NCBI RefSeq assembly: GCF_900128505.1
Contig: NZ_LT669940.1
Span: 1,668,764 to 1,732,763, forward strand
Length of the DNA: 64,000 nucleotides
Direction: 5' to 3'
DNA from: Parabacteroides timonensis
GTDB lineage: Bacteria > Bacteroidota > Bacteroidia > Bacteroidales > Tannerellaceae
How positions within the stretch are numbered: position 1 is the stretch's first letter; each line of letters opens with the position of its first letter. Both the position numbers and the translations under genes were made by a program. Of this stretch, positions 53,136-60,730 are shown one piece after another. The notes beneath the pieces were generated by a model. It searched no databases. It was not told where the DNA came from and saw nothing but the letters and a program-made list of their open reading frames with translations.

Positions 53136-53153
53136 GTGGACAGATGACAGTGG

Positions 53154-53193
53154 ACAGTTGACAGTTTTTGTCGCTAAATTAACTGTCAACTGT
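53154..53193. repeat. ACAGTTG-type short repeats forming a hairpin
   Basis: Perfect 13-bp arms ACAGTTGACAGTT (53154-53166) and AACTGTCAACTGT (53181-53193) lie within a run of further GACAGT/ACTGTC copies (53144-53212). No T-run follows directly. A low-complexity intergenic repeat between the TonB and DJ-1 genes. Confidence 0.6.
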
Positions 53194-53217
53194 CATCTCT
53201 CAACTGTCAACTAAAAA

Positions 53218-53224
53218 AGGAGGT
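53218..53224 (+). promoter_or_regulatory. strong Shine-Dalgarno before DJ-1 gene
   Basis: GGAGGT-type core (AAGGAGG context) 4-5 nt before the ATG at 53228. Such complete SD sites are uncommon in Bacteroidota, which mostly rely on A-rich leaders. Confidence 0.6.
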
Positions 53225-53227
53225 AAT

Positions 53228-53773
53228 ATGAAGAAAGCAATTGTATTTTTAGCCAACGGCTTCGAAGAAATGGAAGCCCTGGGCACAGTCGATATCCTGC
53301 GCCGCGGAGGTATCGAAGTGACAACTGTTTCCATCACAGACAATCCTGTTGTAACAGGAGCACATAATGTTCCGGTTACCGCTGATACAACGCTGGGAAA
53401 AGCAGACCTGGCCGGAGCCGATGCACTTGTACTGCCCGGCGGTATGCCCGGAGCAGCCAACCTGAATGATTCGGAGCCGGTAAAAGAAGTCCTGTTGCAG
53501 CAATACCGTGAAGGAAAGATCGTTGCCGCCATCTGTGCAGCTCCGATGGTACTGGGCGGATTGGGATTGCTGAAAGGCCGTAACGCTACCTGCTATCCGG
53601 GTTTCGAACCGAAGCTGATCGGAGCTAATACAACCGGTGAAGCTGTTGAAGTTTCCGACAATGTGATTACCGGCAAAGGTCCTGGACTGGTCATTAACTT
53701 CGGTCTTGCCCTGGTAGCTGCTATCAAAAGCCAGGCTGTAGCCGAAGAAGTTGCCGCCGGATTGTTGGTTTAA
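53228..53773 (+). CDS. DJ-1/PfpI family protein
   Basis: A 181-residue cytoplasmic protein of the DJ-1/ThiJ fold. The nucleophile-elbow Cys lies in AAICAAPMVLGG (about residue 100), and a conserved acidic residue sits in GFEEMEA near the N-terminus. Family members act as deglycases, glyoxalases or oxidative-stress chaperones. It is preceded by a strong SD and followed by a terminator, so it is probably a single-gene unit. Confidence 0.92.
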   Translation: MKKAIVFLANGFEEMEALGTVDILRRGGIEVTTVSITDNPVVTGAHNVPVTADTTLGKADLAGADALVLPGGMPGAANLNDSEPVKEVLLQQYREGKIVAAICAAPMVLGGLGLLKGRNATCYPGFEPKLIGANTTGEAVEVSDNVITGKGPGLVINFGLALVAAIKSQAVAEEVAAGLLV

Positions 53774-53794
53774 TCATCTGAAATAATATTTAAG

Positions 53795-53830
53795 AGCCGT
53801 GATATTACCTGATAATATCGCGGCTTTTTT
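53795..53830 (+). terminator. terminator after DJ-1 gene
   Basis: Stem AGCCGTGATATT/AATATCGCGGCT (one G-U pair), 7-nt loop, then a T-run. Confidence 0.85.
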
Positions 53831-53831
53831 G

Positions 53832-53839
53832 TATGTTTG
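53832..53839 (+). promoter_or_regulatory. -7 element of EamA transporter gene
   Basis: TATGTTTG (TAnnTTTG consensus), immediately after the DJ-1 terminator and 33 nt before the ATG at 53873. Confidence 0.55.
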
Positions 53840-53872
53840 CAGCCGTTTTAGCAAAAGGTAAAAAGGAAAAAG

Positions 53873-54796
53873 ATGAACAACAATTTGAAAGGATTCGTAT
53901 ACGGCATTGCCACTTCGGCTACATTCGGTTTGATACCATTATTTACTTTGCCGCTGATGGCAAAGGGGATGCAGTTCGATTCGATCCTGTTCTACCGTTT
54001 CCTTTTTGCATCGATAGCCCTTGTCGGTATCATGGCGGTGAAAAAGGAATCCATGCGTATCGACAAAAAAGATATTCCCGTACTGATATTGCTCGGCTTC
54101 TTTTACACGGCATCCGCCATGTTCCTTTTCTGGGGATATAATTTCATGTCGGCAGGGATAGCCACGACATTGCATTTCACCTATCCTATATTCGTCACCC
54201 TCCTTATGCTTGTGTTTTTCCGCGAAAAGACATCGTGGGTCACGTTGCTGGCTATCTGCCTGGCTATCTGCGGAGTTGCCCGCCTGTCTATCAACGAGGG
54301 AGAAATGAAACTGAGTGCATTGGGTATCTTTATCGTACTGCTTTCGGCTGTCGGGTATGCTCTTTATATCACGACCGTCAATAAATCGAGAGTGCACAAT
54401 ATGACGGGTAGGAAACTGACGTTCTACGTATTCATTGTTAGCACCTTCCTGTTTGCCATCAAAGCAAGTACGAATGAGGGTATACACCCCATTCCCGATG
54501 CTATGTCGGTTGTCAACCTGATCCTGCTGGCTATCGTACCAACAGTGATATCCAACATTACGCTCGTACTGGCTGTGCACAATATCGGTGGCACACTCAC
54601 TGCCGTATTGGGAGCCATGGAACCGGTCACAGCTGTGTTCGTCGGTGTATTGGTATTCGGCGAACTGTTCACATTCAATCTGGCTATCGGTATCCTGCTT
54701 ATCATCATAGCAGTGACAATGATTATCCTATCCAAAACAATACAAAAAAACCTACGCAATTTACGCAGGGTTCTTTTGCATTATCCCAAACACTGA
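53873..54796 (+). CDS. EamA/DMT-family transporter
   Basis: A 307-residue inner-membrane protein with about ten helices arranged as two EamA repeats (about residues 5-140 and 155-290), the drug/metabolite transporter layout. It exports or imports small metabolites; the substrate is unknown. The last ~20 residues (QKNLRNLRRVLLHYPKH) run into a partly self-complementary sequence and may be a recent extension. Confidence 0.9.
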   Translation: MNNNLKGFVYGIATSATFGLIPLFTLPLMAKGMQFDSILFYRFLFASIALVGIMAVKKESMRIDKKDIPVLILLGFFYTASAMFLFWGYNFMSAGIATTLHFTYPIFVTLLMLVFFREKTSWVTLLAICLAICGVARLSINEGEMKLSALGIFIVLLSAVGYALYITTVNKSRVHNMTGRKLTFYVFIVSTFLFAIKASTNEGIHPIPDAMSVVNLILLAIVPTVISNITLVLAVHNIGGTLTAVLGAMEPVTAVFVGVLVFGELFTFNLAIGILLIIIAVTMIILSKTIQKNLRNLRRVLLHYPKH

Positions 54797-54799
54797 TTA

Positions 54800-55078
54800 T
54801 TATTTTTGCTTGTTCATGGCTTTCAATGAATCTTTACCGGCTCTGAACTTAACACTCGTTCAGGAAGTTATCTGGCAGCTTTCTCCCGTGCGGGGATTTC
54901 GTCCCAGCCGCTGACTTTGCGCCCACGGACGAAAAGAATCAAAGCCCTGCAGGGTTATCCCTTCCCCGTCGCTTAACCCTTCCGCCATAGCATCCAATAC
55001 AACATCCACCATCCAACAACAACACTCCGTACATCAGGTATGGGCAGCTACATGTTTTATTAGATCTGTTTTGTTCAT
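54800..55078 (-). pseudogene. decayed HU-family DNA-binding protein gene
   Basis: Translated on the minus strand from the ATG at 55078, the frame keeps HU length (93 codons) and HU landmarks: start MNKTDLIKHVAAHT, middle VVLDAMAEGLSDGE, GRNPRTGE, and end VKFRAGKDSLKAM. Two in-frame TGA codons interrupt it, after residue 14 and about 20 codons before the end. The usual GFGTFE region reads GFDSFRP. The frame is otherwise intact, so it looks like a gene decaying by point mutation. Confidence 0.75.
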
Positions 55079-55305
55079 TATTTTCTAAAGTTTAAGATGC
55101 TACCGCCCCCTTTGTCTGACTAATATGCAATGTATCGCGAGCTGTCACATCGGCGAAGTTACGAATCAGGAGAGATCGGCTGTACTTTCCCTGCCGGCCT
55201 TTCGTTTACGAACGACCAACGTTGTCATGTTATCGAAAACATTCTGAGTCATACTTATTCATTTAATGATTCAAATGAACAAATATACGACACAGGAAGT
55301 TGCAG
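55079..55305. other. intergenic region upstream of HU pseudogene, nothing recognised
   Basis: About 227 bp between the HU pseudogene and menA. Only short open frames are found on either strand, none with recognisable similarity. It may contain the old HU promoter. Confidence 0.4.
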
Positions 55306-56205
55306 CTATAATCCTGTCGTTAAGGCGATTAGTAGTACAGACAATAAGAGGGTGAAGAAAAAGACATTGCGGGCGGTATGGGCTAGGGTCCGGTTGAGTT
55401 TGCGGCCTTCAAAGCGGTAAAGTTCGCGCCAGGTGGTATAAAAGAGGGTGAAAAAGGCTCCGAAAAGAAACAGTATCCACCAGGGGGCATCGAATATCAG
55501 GGGCATGGCAAGCAAAAGCGCAACGACACCGTTCAACAGGTAGAAGATACGACCGAAGCTACGACCGAAAAGCACGATCGTAGTCCGTTTATGTGCGGCT
55601 TTATCCTGTACATAGTCGCGGTAATTATTCACGACCAGGATATTCGTAGAAAGCAATCCGACCGATAAAGACAATAAAAAGGACAAGGGCGAGAATGAGA
55701 GCGCCTGCACATAATAGGTGAAGCATACCGGGATAATGCCGTAGAACAACACCACGCAGACATCCCCCAGCCCATTATAAGCCAGTGGAAAAGGTCCGGC
55801 AGAATAAGCCAATACGCAAAGGGCGATAGCGATCCCAACGGGTATCAGTTCCCAGCCGGCATAGAACAGAAGCATGCAGCCGCATAGGCACGACAAGGCC
55901 AATGTGAGGAAGGTGGCCTGCAACATGGCTTTGGGGGTGATCCATCCCTGGGCTACTGCCCGCTCCGGCCCCAGACGGTCTTCCTTGTCGGCCCCTTTCT
56001 TAAAATCAAAGTAATCATTGGCAAAATTACTGGCTATCTGTGCCAGCAAAGCGACTCCAAAACACAAAATAGCGGGTATCAACCGGAATACACCTTCACA
56101 CCAGGCTAAAACACAAGCTAATAACACCGGACTCAATGATGCCGGCAACGTCTTGGGGCGGGCGGCTTCCAACCATGATTTCAAAAGGATCTTCTCTTCT
56201 TTCAT
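55306..56205 (-). CDS. menA: 1,4-dihydroxy-2-naphthoate polyprenyltransferase
   Basis: About 299 residues from the ATG at 56205 (KEEKILLKSWLEAARPKTLP); the frame reaches 56253, but the extra 16 residues cover the likely leader. It is a UbiA-fold membrane enzyme with eight or so helices and the Asp-rich motif NFANDYFDFKKGAD (about residues 60-75), plus a second motif NNYRDYVQDKAAHKRT. It attaches the prenyl tail to DHNA in menaquinone synthesis. No other men genes are in the window. Confidence 0.92.
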   Translation of the reverse strand: MKEEKILLKSWLEAARPKTLPASLSPVLLACVLAWCEGVFRLIPAILCFGVALLAQIASNFANDYFDFKKGADKEDRLGPERAVAQGWITPKAMLQATFLTLALSCLCGCMLLFYAGWELIPVGIAIALCVLAYSAGPFPLAYNGLGDVCVVLFYGIIPVCFTYYVQALSFSPLSFLLSLSVGLLSTNILVVNNYRDYVQDKAAHKRTTIVLFGRSFGRIFYLLNGVVALLLAMPLIFDAPWWILFLFGAFFTLFYTTWRELYRFEGRKLNRTLAHTARNVFFFTLLLSVLLIALTTGL

Positions 56206-56256
56206 TTTTTCGCGTTCACAATTAACGGACAAAAGTATAAACAAAAAGCACAATCA

Positions 56257-56289
56257 TTTGTTTTTTTAATAAGAATTCGTATATCTTTG
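56257..56289 (+). promoter_or_regulatory. promoter directly abutting small secreted protein gene
   Basis: -33 TTTG (56257-56260) and -7 TATCTTTG (56282-56289) with 21-nt spacing. The ATG follows only 4 nt after the -7, so the transcript would be leaderless or start inside the annotated gene. Confidence 0.6.
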
Positions 56290-56293
56290 CGGC

Positions 56294-56692
56294 ATGAAAA
56301 ATATTCTATTCATACTGACTCTGCTTTTCGGCATTTTGCTTTTTTCTCCACAAGAGGAGATAGAGAGCAACGATATCGTCATGTCGAATAAAGAGGCTGT
56401 TATGAAGGAAAAAAGTTCTGCGGATATGCAATACTTCCTGACCGTGTTGAGTACGGATCTGAAAGGAAGCAACGGACTCACTGCACGCAGAACGGTTCAA
56501 TCGACTAATAATACATTCAATTTGCGTATTCAGAAAATGGCAGAAAGAGTACTTCAGGATATGCGCCTGAAGGAAATAAATGCGTTACGCAAAGTTTCAC
56601 AAAATGTATCAGAATGTCAAACCATAAATCTTTCCACTCTTCTTTGCCGCATGGCACAGCACGTGTTTGTCCTGCGGAAGCTTATTATTTGA
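56294..56692 (+). CDS. small secreted or membrane-anchored protein, unknown
   Basis: A 132-residue protein with an N-terminal hydrophobic segment (ILFILTLLFGILLFS) that reads as a signal peptide or anchor. The remainder is helical with no domain I recognise and three cysteines. An excellent promoter ends 4 nt before the ATG, which supports transcription but raises doubt about the exact start. It is divergent from menA. Confidence 0.6.
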   Translation: MKNILFILTLLFGILLFSPQEEIESNDIVMSNKEAVMKEKSSADMQYFLTVLSTDLKGSNGLTARRTVQSTNNTFNLRIQKMAERVLQDMRLKEINALRKVSQNVSECQTINLSTLLCRMAQHVFVLRKLII

Positions 56693-56699
56693 TTTTTAA

Positions 56700-56900
56700 G
56701 GGATAACTATGTCTTTTTCACTTTTCTCTTGATAGAAAAGTAATCAAAAGATCAAGGCTACACCTGGCTTGCTACTCCGCATCCTTCATTCGCTGTCACC
56801 TGCGAACCCGCTTCGCTCAGACAGCGCATATTCCGGACGCTTGCTATGGCAGCTTCGCTTAACGCGCACCAGCTAAGGCCTTTTTCTACTATTTACACAT
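56700..56900. repeat. GC-richer intergenic segment, possible dispersed repeat
   Basis: A segment with a hairpin near its left end (CTTTTCTCTTGATAGAAAAG, about 56723-56742) and a base composition unlike its surroundings. It resembles intergenic repeats I recall from Bacteroidota genomes that end in the same GATAGAAAAG..ATCAAAAGATCAAGG pattern. No credible ORF. Confidence 0.35.
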
Positions 56901-56931
56901 TTTGTTTATTCACATTAAAAATCAAAGTATT

Positions 56932-57144
56932 ATGTCTACTAAAAAATCAAATAAAACTCGTATTTATCTTTCTATTATTATAACTATTGTTGGTTGTGTA
57001 TTGGCTTGTAGCTCTATTATACCTAACGATTATCTGAAATTGCTCGTTGTAATGGGTGCTCTGGGTTATGGATTATATGGTATAATGAAAGGTCTGAGCG
57101 GCTCGGGTTCTACGGAAGAAGCTGCTATTGACGAAAAAGAATAA
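56932..57144 (+). CDS. small two-helix membrane protein
   Basis: A 70-residue protein from the ATG at 56932 (an in-frame ATG at 56902 adds 10 residues). Two hydrophobic helices (about residues 10-30 and 35-55) are followed by a Gly/Ser linker and acidic tail (EEAAIDEKE). It lies 41 nt before a second small membrane protein gene. I recognise no family. Confidence 0.65.
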   Translation: MSTKKSNKTRIYLSIIITIVGCVLACSSIIPNDYLKLLVVMGALGYGLYGIMKGLSGSGSTEEAAIDEKE

Positions 57145-57185
57145 TACCGAATTTGAACAAAAGTCATAACTAAAAAGTTTATAAA

Positions 57186-57392
57186 ATGAAGATAAATAAA
57201 GACTTGGTAGATGCAGTCATGATGTTGTCATTTATCATTTTAGTACTGATCGGTACTACAGATTTTGAGAATATGATTGTTAAAGAAGTAACAATGGGAG
57301 TTCTCGGACTGATTACAGTTATTATGGTTGTGCTTCGCGCAATACAAATGCGCCAGGCAGCTAAAGAACCAAAAGAAGAATACGAATATTAA
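57186..57392 (+). CDS. small two-helix membrane protein
   Basis: A 68-residue protein with hydrophobic helices at about residues 10-24 and 32-50 and a charged C-terminus (KEPKEEYEY). Its layout matches the preceding small protein, so the pair may work together or be diverged duplicates. The 206 bp after it hold no clear gene. Confidence 0.65.
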   Translation: MKINKDLVDAVMMLSFIILVLIGTTDFENMIVKEVTMGVLGLITVIMVVLRAIQMRQAAKEPKEEYEY

Positions 57393-57598
57393 ATCACTAA
57401 TACGAATATTCCTAACAACCCTAACTGAAATGTCTGATACGCTTCCTGCTGTTACTCTGGAGTGATTCCTGGGGTTATCCGAGGTACGTTTTTCTGCCTA
57501 AAAAAATAACTTGCTGTTTACTTGGTTACGACAATTTTCAGATTGTCGGGCAACAGGAAGCCAGACATTGTAATAAAAAGATTAGTAAATTTGCAGCC

Positions 57599-58546
57599 AT
57601 GATAACAAGTGTAACATTATTAGTTCTTTCACTGTTCGCCCTTTATATCGGGGCCGGTTGGTTAGTAAAGGGTAGCGCGGAGATCGCCCTGAAAGCTAAT
57701 GTGTCAAACCTGGTGATAGGACTTACTATCGTAGCATTCGGGACCAGCGCTCCGGAACTGGTTGTCAGTATTAATGCATCTTTAACCGGACAGGGTGATA
57801 TTGCCATCGGTAATATCGTGGGTTCCAACATTTTCAATATCGCCGTCATTCTCGGTATCTCTGCCATTATCCATCCTCTGCAAGCCAAGCGCCAACTGAC
57901 CAGGATAGACATTCCTCTTTTAGTCCTGTCGACTGTTTTACTTACCGTCCTTTTCTGGAACGGTACTCTAAACCGCCTGGAAGGATGTCTGTTCCTTGCC
58001 GGTATCATTGCTTATACGACTTTCAGCCTCTATTACTCGCGCAAGCATGAGAAAAAGGTGGAGGAAAACAAGGGGGAACTGGAAAAACAGCCCGAGCCGT
58101 GGTATAAGGATGTTTTATATATCGCCGGCGGATTGGCCATACTGGTATTTGCATCCCATTTATTGGTCGACAATGCCGTATCGATAGCACAGGAACTGGG
58201 GGTAAGCGAGGCTGTGATCGGCCTTACACTGGTTGCCGCAGGGACAAGCCTGCCGGAACTGGCTACCTCTGTCGTTGCTGCCCTAAAGAAAAACCAGGAT
58301 ATTGCGATCGGTAATATCGTGGGGTCGAATTTGTTCAATATCCTGGCAATAGCGGGAACAAGTTCTCTAATCAATCCGATTGTAGCCAAAAACGTAAACT
58401 ATATCGACCTATTGGTCATGCTGGGATTAACCTTGCTCCTATTGCCGATAGTAAAAACCGGACAAAAGATATCGCGGGCCGAAGGATGGGTCTTACTTGT
58501 TATCTACCTGTGTTACCTGGCATGGTTACTACGCGATTTGATATAA
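57599..58546 (+). CDS. calcium/sodium antiporter (CaCA family, YrbG-like)
   Basis: A 315-residue membrane protein with about ten helices in two inverted repeats. Each repeat carries the ion-binding signature: FGTSAPELVVSI (about residue 47) and AGTSLPELATSV (about residue 215), each followed by AIGNIVGSN(I/L)FNI. It exchanges Ca for Na or H at the inner membrane. A -7 TAAATTTG (57586-57593) ends 5 nt before the ATG, suggesting a leaderless mRNA. Confidence 0.94.
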   Translation: MITSVTLLVLSLFALYIGAGWLVKGSAEIALKANVSNLVIGLTIVAFGTSAPELVVSINASLTGQGDIAIGNIVGSNIFNIAVILGISAIIHPLQAKRQLTRIDIPLLVLSTVLLTVLFWNGTLNRLEGCLFLAGIIAYTTFSLYYSRKHEKKVEENKGELEKQPEPWYKDVLYIAGGLAILVFASHLLVDNAVSIAQELGVSEAVIGLTLVAAGTSLPELATSVVAALKKNQDIAIGNIVGSNLFNILAIAGTSSLINPIVAKNVNYIDLLVMLGLTLLLLPIVKTGQKISRAEGWVLLVIYLCYLAWLLRDLI

Positions 58547-58557
58547 GATAATACAAG

Positions 58558-58588
58558 GCAGGACTTTCCGGGAAGTCCTGCTTTTTTT
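58558..58588 (+). terminator. terminator after antiporter gene
   Basis: Stem GCAGGACTT/AAGTCCTGC, 6-nt loop, then seven T's. Confidence 0.9.
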
Positions 58589-58589
58589 A

Positions 58590-58597
58590 TATCTTTG
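58590..58597 (+). promoter_or_regulatory. -7 element of DUF5020/purine permease operon
   Basis: TATCTTTG (TAnnTTTG consensus), just after the antiporter terminator and 37 nt before the ATG at 58635. Confidence 0.55.
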
Positions 58598-58634
58598 CGG
58601 CTTTCCAAACAATAAACCATATTAAACGATCGGA

Positions 58635-59339
58635 ATGAAAAAGTTCTTTACTCTGGCCATTATCCTACTGGCCACTACTCTATGCGGAAAAGCGCAAAAT
58701 ATCCAGTTACATTATGATTTTGGCGGAACTCTTTATGACAAAGACCTCGACGGCCGACCGGCTCTGACTTCTACCGTCGAAATGTTCAGGGCCGATAAGT
58801 GGGGAAGCACTTATTTCTTTATCGATATGGATTACAAAAAAGAGGGGGTCGCTTCGGCCTATTGGGAGATTGCCCGCGAACTGAAGTTCTGGCAACCACC
58901 CTTCTCCGTACATATAGAATATAACGGGGGACTGATGAAGGGGGCTTCTTATAACAACGCTTATCTTGGAGGCTTCACCTATACATATAATAATAAGGAC
59001 TTCTCCAAAGGGTTTACTTTTACTCCTATGTACAAATATATCCAGAAACATCGTAGCCCGAACAATTTCCAATTGACGGGTACCTGGTATATCCATTTTG
59101 CTAAAAACGGGTTGTGCACATTCAGCGGGTTTGCCGACTGGTGGCGGGAGAAAAACGACCACGGGAACTTTATTTTCCTTTCCGAACCGCAGATATGGGT
59201 GAACTTAAACAAGCTGAAAGGTGTTGATGATAAGTTCAAGCTGAGTGTTGGAAGTGAAGTGGAACTGAGTCATAACTTCGGCGGTCGCAACGGTTTTTAT
59301 ACCATTCCGACATTGGCGATAAAGTGGACATTCGATTAA
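58635..59339 (+). CDS. DUF5020 family outer-membrane protein, Tsx-like
   Basis: A 234-residue exported protein (signal peptide ending GKAQ). The mature chain is built of amphipathic beta strands (IQLHYDFGGTLYD, KWGSTYFFIDMDY) and ends in an aromatic-rich strand (LAIKWTFD), as in 12-stranded nucleoside channels of the Tsx type. It is followed after 10 nt by a purine permease, which supports a role in letting nucleosides or bases cross the outer membrane (inference). Confidence 0.82.
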   Translation: MKKFFTLAIILLATTLCGKAQNIQLHYDFGGTLYDKDLDGRPALTSTVEMFRADKWGSTYFFIDMDYKKEGVASAYWEIARELKFWQPPFSVHIEYNGGLMKGASYNNAYLGGFTYTYNNKDFSKGFTFTPMYKYIQKHRSPNNFQLTGTWYIHFAKNGLCTFSGFADWWREKNDHGNFIFLSEPQIWVNLNKLKGVDDKFKLSVGSEVELSHNFGGRNGFYTIPTLAIKWTFD

Positions 59340-59349
59340 TCCAAAATAT

Positions 59350-60645
59350 ATGATACAAAAACTATTGGGGTTTGACAAACAGACCATGACAATCCGAACG
59401 GAAGTGATCGCTGGAATAACGACTTTCCTGACAATGAGTTATATCCTGGCCGTCAACCCTTCTATCCTGGGCACTACCGGAATGGACAAAGGGGCTGTCT
59501 TCACAGCAACGGCACTGGCTTCCGCTATTGCGACTTTCCTATTGGCTTTTATGGCCAAACTTCCGTTTGCACAGGCGCCGAGTATGGCGTTAAACGCTTT
59601 TTTCGCTTTTACCCTGGTGCAAGGAATGGGGTATTCCTGGCAAACAGCAATGACGGCGATGTTTGTCGAAGGGGTGATATTTATCCTGATCACTTTCCTA
59701 AACATCCGGGAGATTATTCTCAACAGCATCCCGATGAACCTGCGATATGCCATCTCTGCCGGGATCGGAATGTTTATCGCTTTTATAGGGTTGAAAAATG
59801 CAGGGATCATAGCCTCAAATCCGGCAACATTCGTTATGTTCGGGGAGTTCACGCCATCTTCCGTCCTCGCAATGGCAGGGATCCTGCTGAGCGGGATCCT
59901 GGTTGTAAAGAAGGTGAAGGGTGCTTTATTTTACAGTATCCTGATTTGTACGTTGGCCGGGATACCGCTGGGAGTGACGGAAATACCGGAAGGTTTTCTT
60001 CCAGTCTCCATACCTCATTCGATAGAGCCGACTTTCTGCAAATTTGATTTCACCGAGTTTTTTACTTTGGATATGGCGATCGTTATTTTCACCTTATTGT
60101 TTATGAATATATTCGATACGGTAGGGACACTGGTCGGCCTGGCTTCCAAAACCGGGATCATGGGGAAAGACGGACATATTCCACATGTGAAAGAGGCGAT
60201 GATGTCTGACGCAATAGGTACAACGATCGGGGCGATGATGGGTAGTTCGACCATTACCACTTATGTGGAAAGTGCTTCGGGTATTGCTGAAGGAGGGCGT
60301 TCCGGCTTTACCTCCCTGATAACAGGATTGCTGTTTATCCTGGCTTTGTTCTTTGCTCCGTTGTTCCTGCTTATTCCCAGTGCGGCAACAAGCGGGGCGT
60401 TAGTGCTTGTCGGGGTATTTATGATGGACTCGGTATCAAAGATCGATATGGATGATATATCCGAAGCACTCCCGGCTTTCATTACCATTATCATGATGGT
60501 ACTCACCTACTCCATCGCAGACGGAATGGTATTGGGATTACTTTGCTATGTACTGGTCAAGTTATTCTGCGGAAAACACAGGGATATAAGTATTACCATG
60601 TATATACTGGCTGCTCTGTTCCTTTTGAAATTTATATTTGCCTGA
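59350..60645 (+). CDS. NCS2 family purine permease (AzgA/GhxP-like)
   Basis: A 431-residue inner-membrane protein with about 12-14 helices. Signature segments: TEVIAGITTFLTMSYILAVNP, QAPSMALNAFFAF and the later FDTVGTLVGLASKTG block and SSTITTYVESASGIAEGGRSG stretch, characteristic of the adenine/guanine/hypoxanthine branch. It imports purine bases with protons. It forms an operon with the Tsx-like gene. Confidence 0.92.
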   Translation: MIQKLLGFDKQTMTIRTEVIAGITTFLTMSYILAVNPSILGTTGMDKGAVFTATALASAIATFLLAFMAKLPFAQAPSMALNAFFAFTLVQGMGYSWQTAMTAMFVEGVIFILITFLNIREIILNSIPMNLRYAISAGIGMFIAFIGLKNAGIIASNPATFVMFGEFTPSSVLAMAGILLSGILVVKKVKGALFYSILICTLAGIPLGVTEIPEGFLPVSIPHSIEPTFCKFDFTEFFTLDMAIVIFTLLFMNIFDTVGTLVGLASKTGIMGKDGHIPHVKEAMMSDAIGTTIGAMMGSSTITTYVESASGIAEGGRSGFTSLITGLLFILALFFAPLFLLIPSAATSGALVLVGVFMMDSVSKIDMDDISEALPAFITIIMMVLTYSIADGMVLGLLCYVLVKLFCGKHRDISITMYILAALFLLKFIFA

Positions 60646-60662
60646 ACAACTATTTCAGGTAT

Positions 60663-60701
60663 AAAAAAGCGGGATAATCGTAACGACTATCCCGCTTTAT
60701 A
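60663..60701. terminator. bidirectional terminator between purine permease and M13 peptidase genes
   Basis: Stem AAAGCGGGATA (60666-60676) / TATCCCGCTTT (60688-60698), 11-nt loop, A-run before and T's after; the flanking genes converge here. Confidence 0.85.
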
Positions 60702-60730
60702 CATTATATAATACTATCTGTATTCCAGTA

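Noticed and set aside
53939..54580. 213-codon minus-strand ORF
   Set aside because: Antisense to the EamA transporter; composition is typical of a mirrored membrane-protein gene.
55130..55420. 96-codon plus-strand ORF
   Set aside because: Runs into menA antisense and has no recognisable features.
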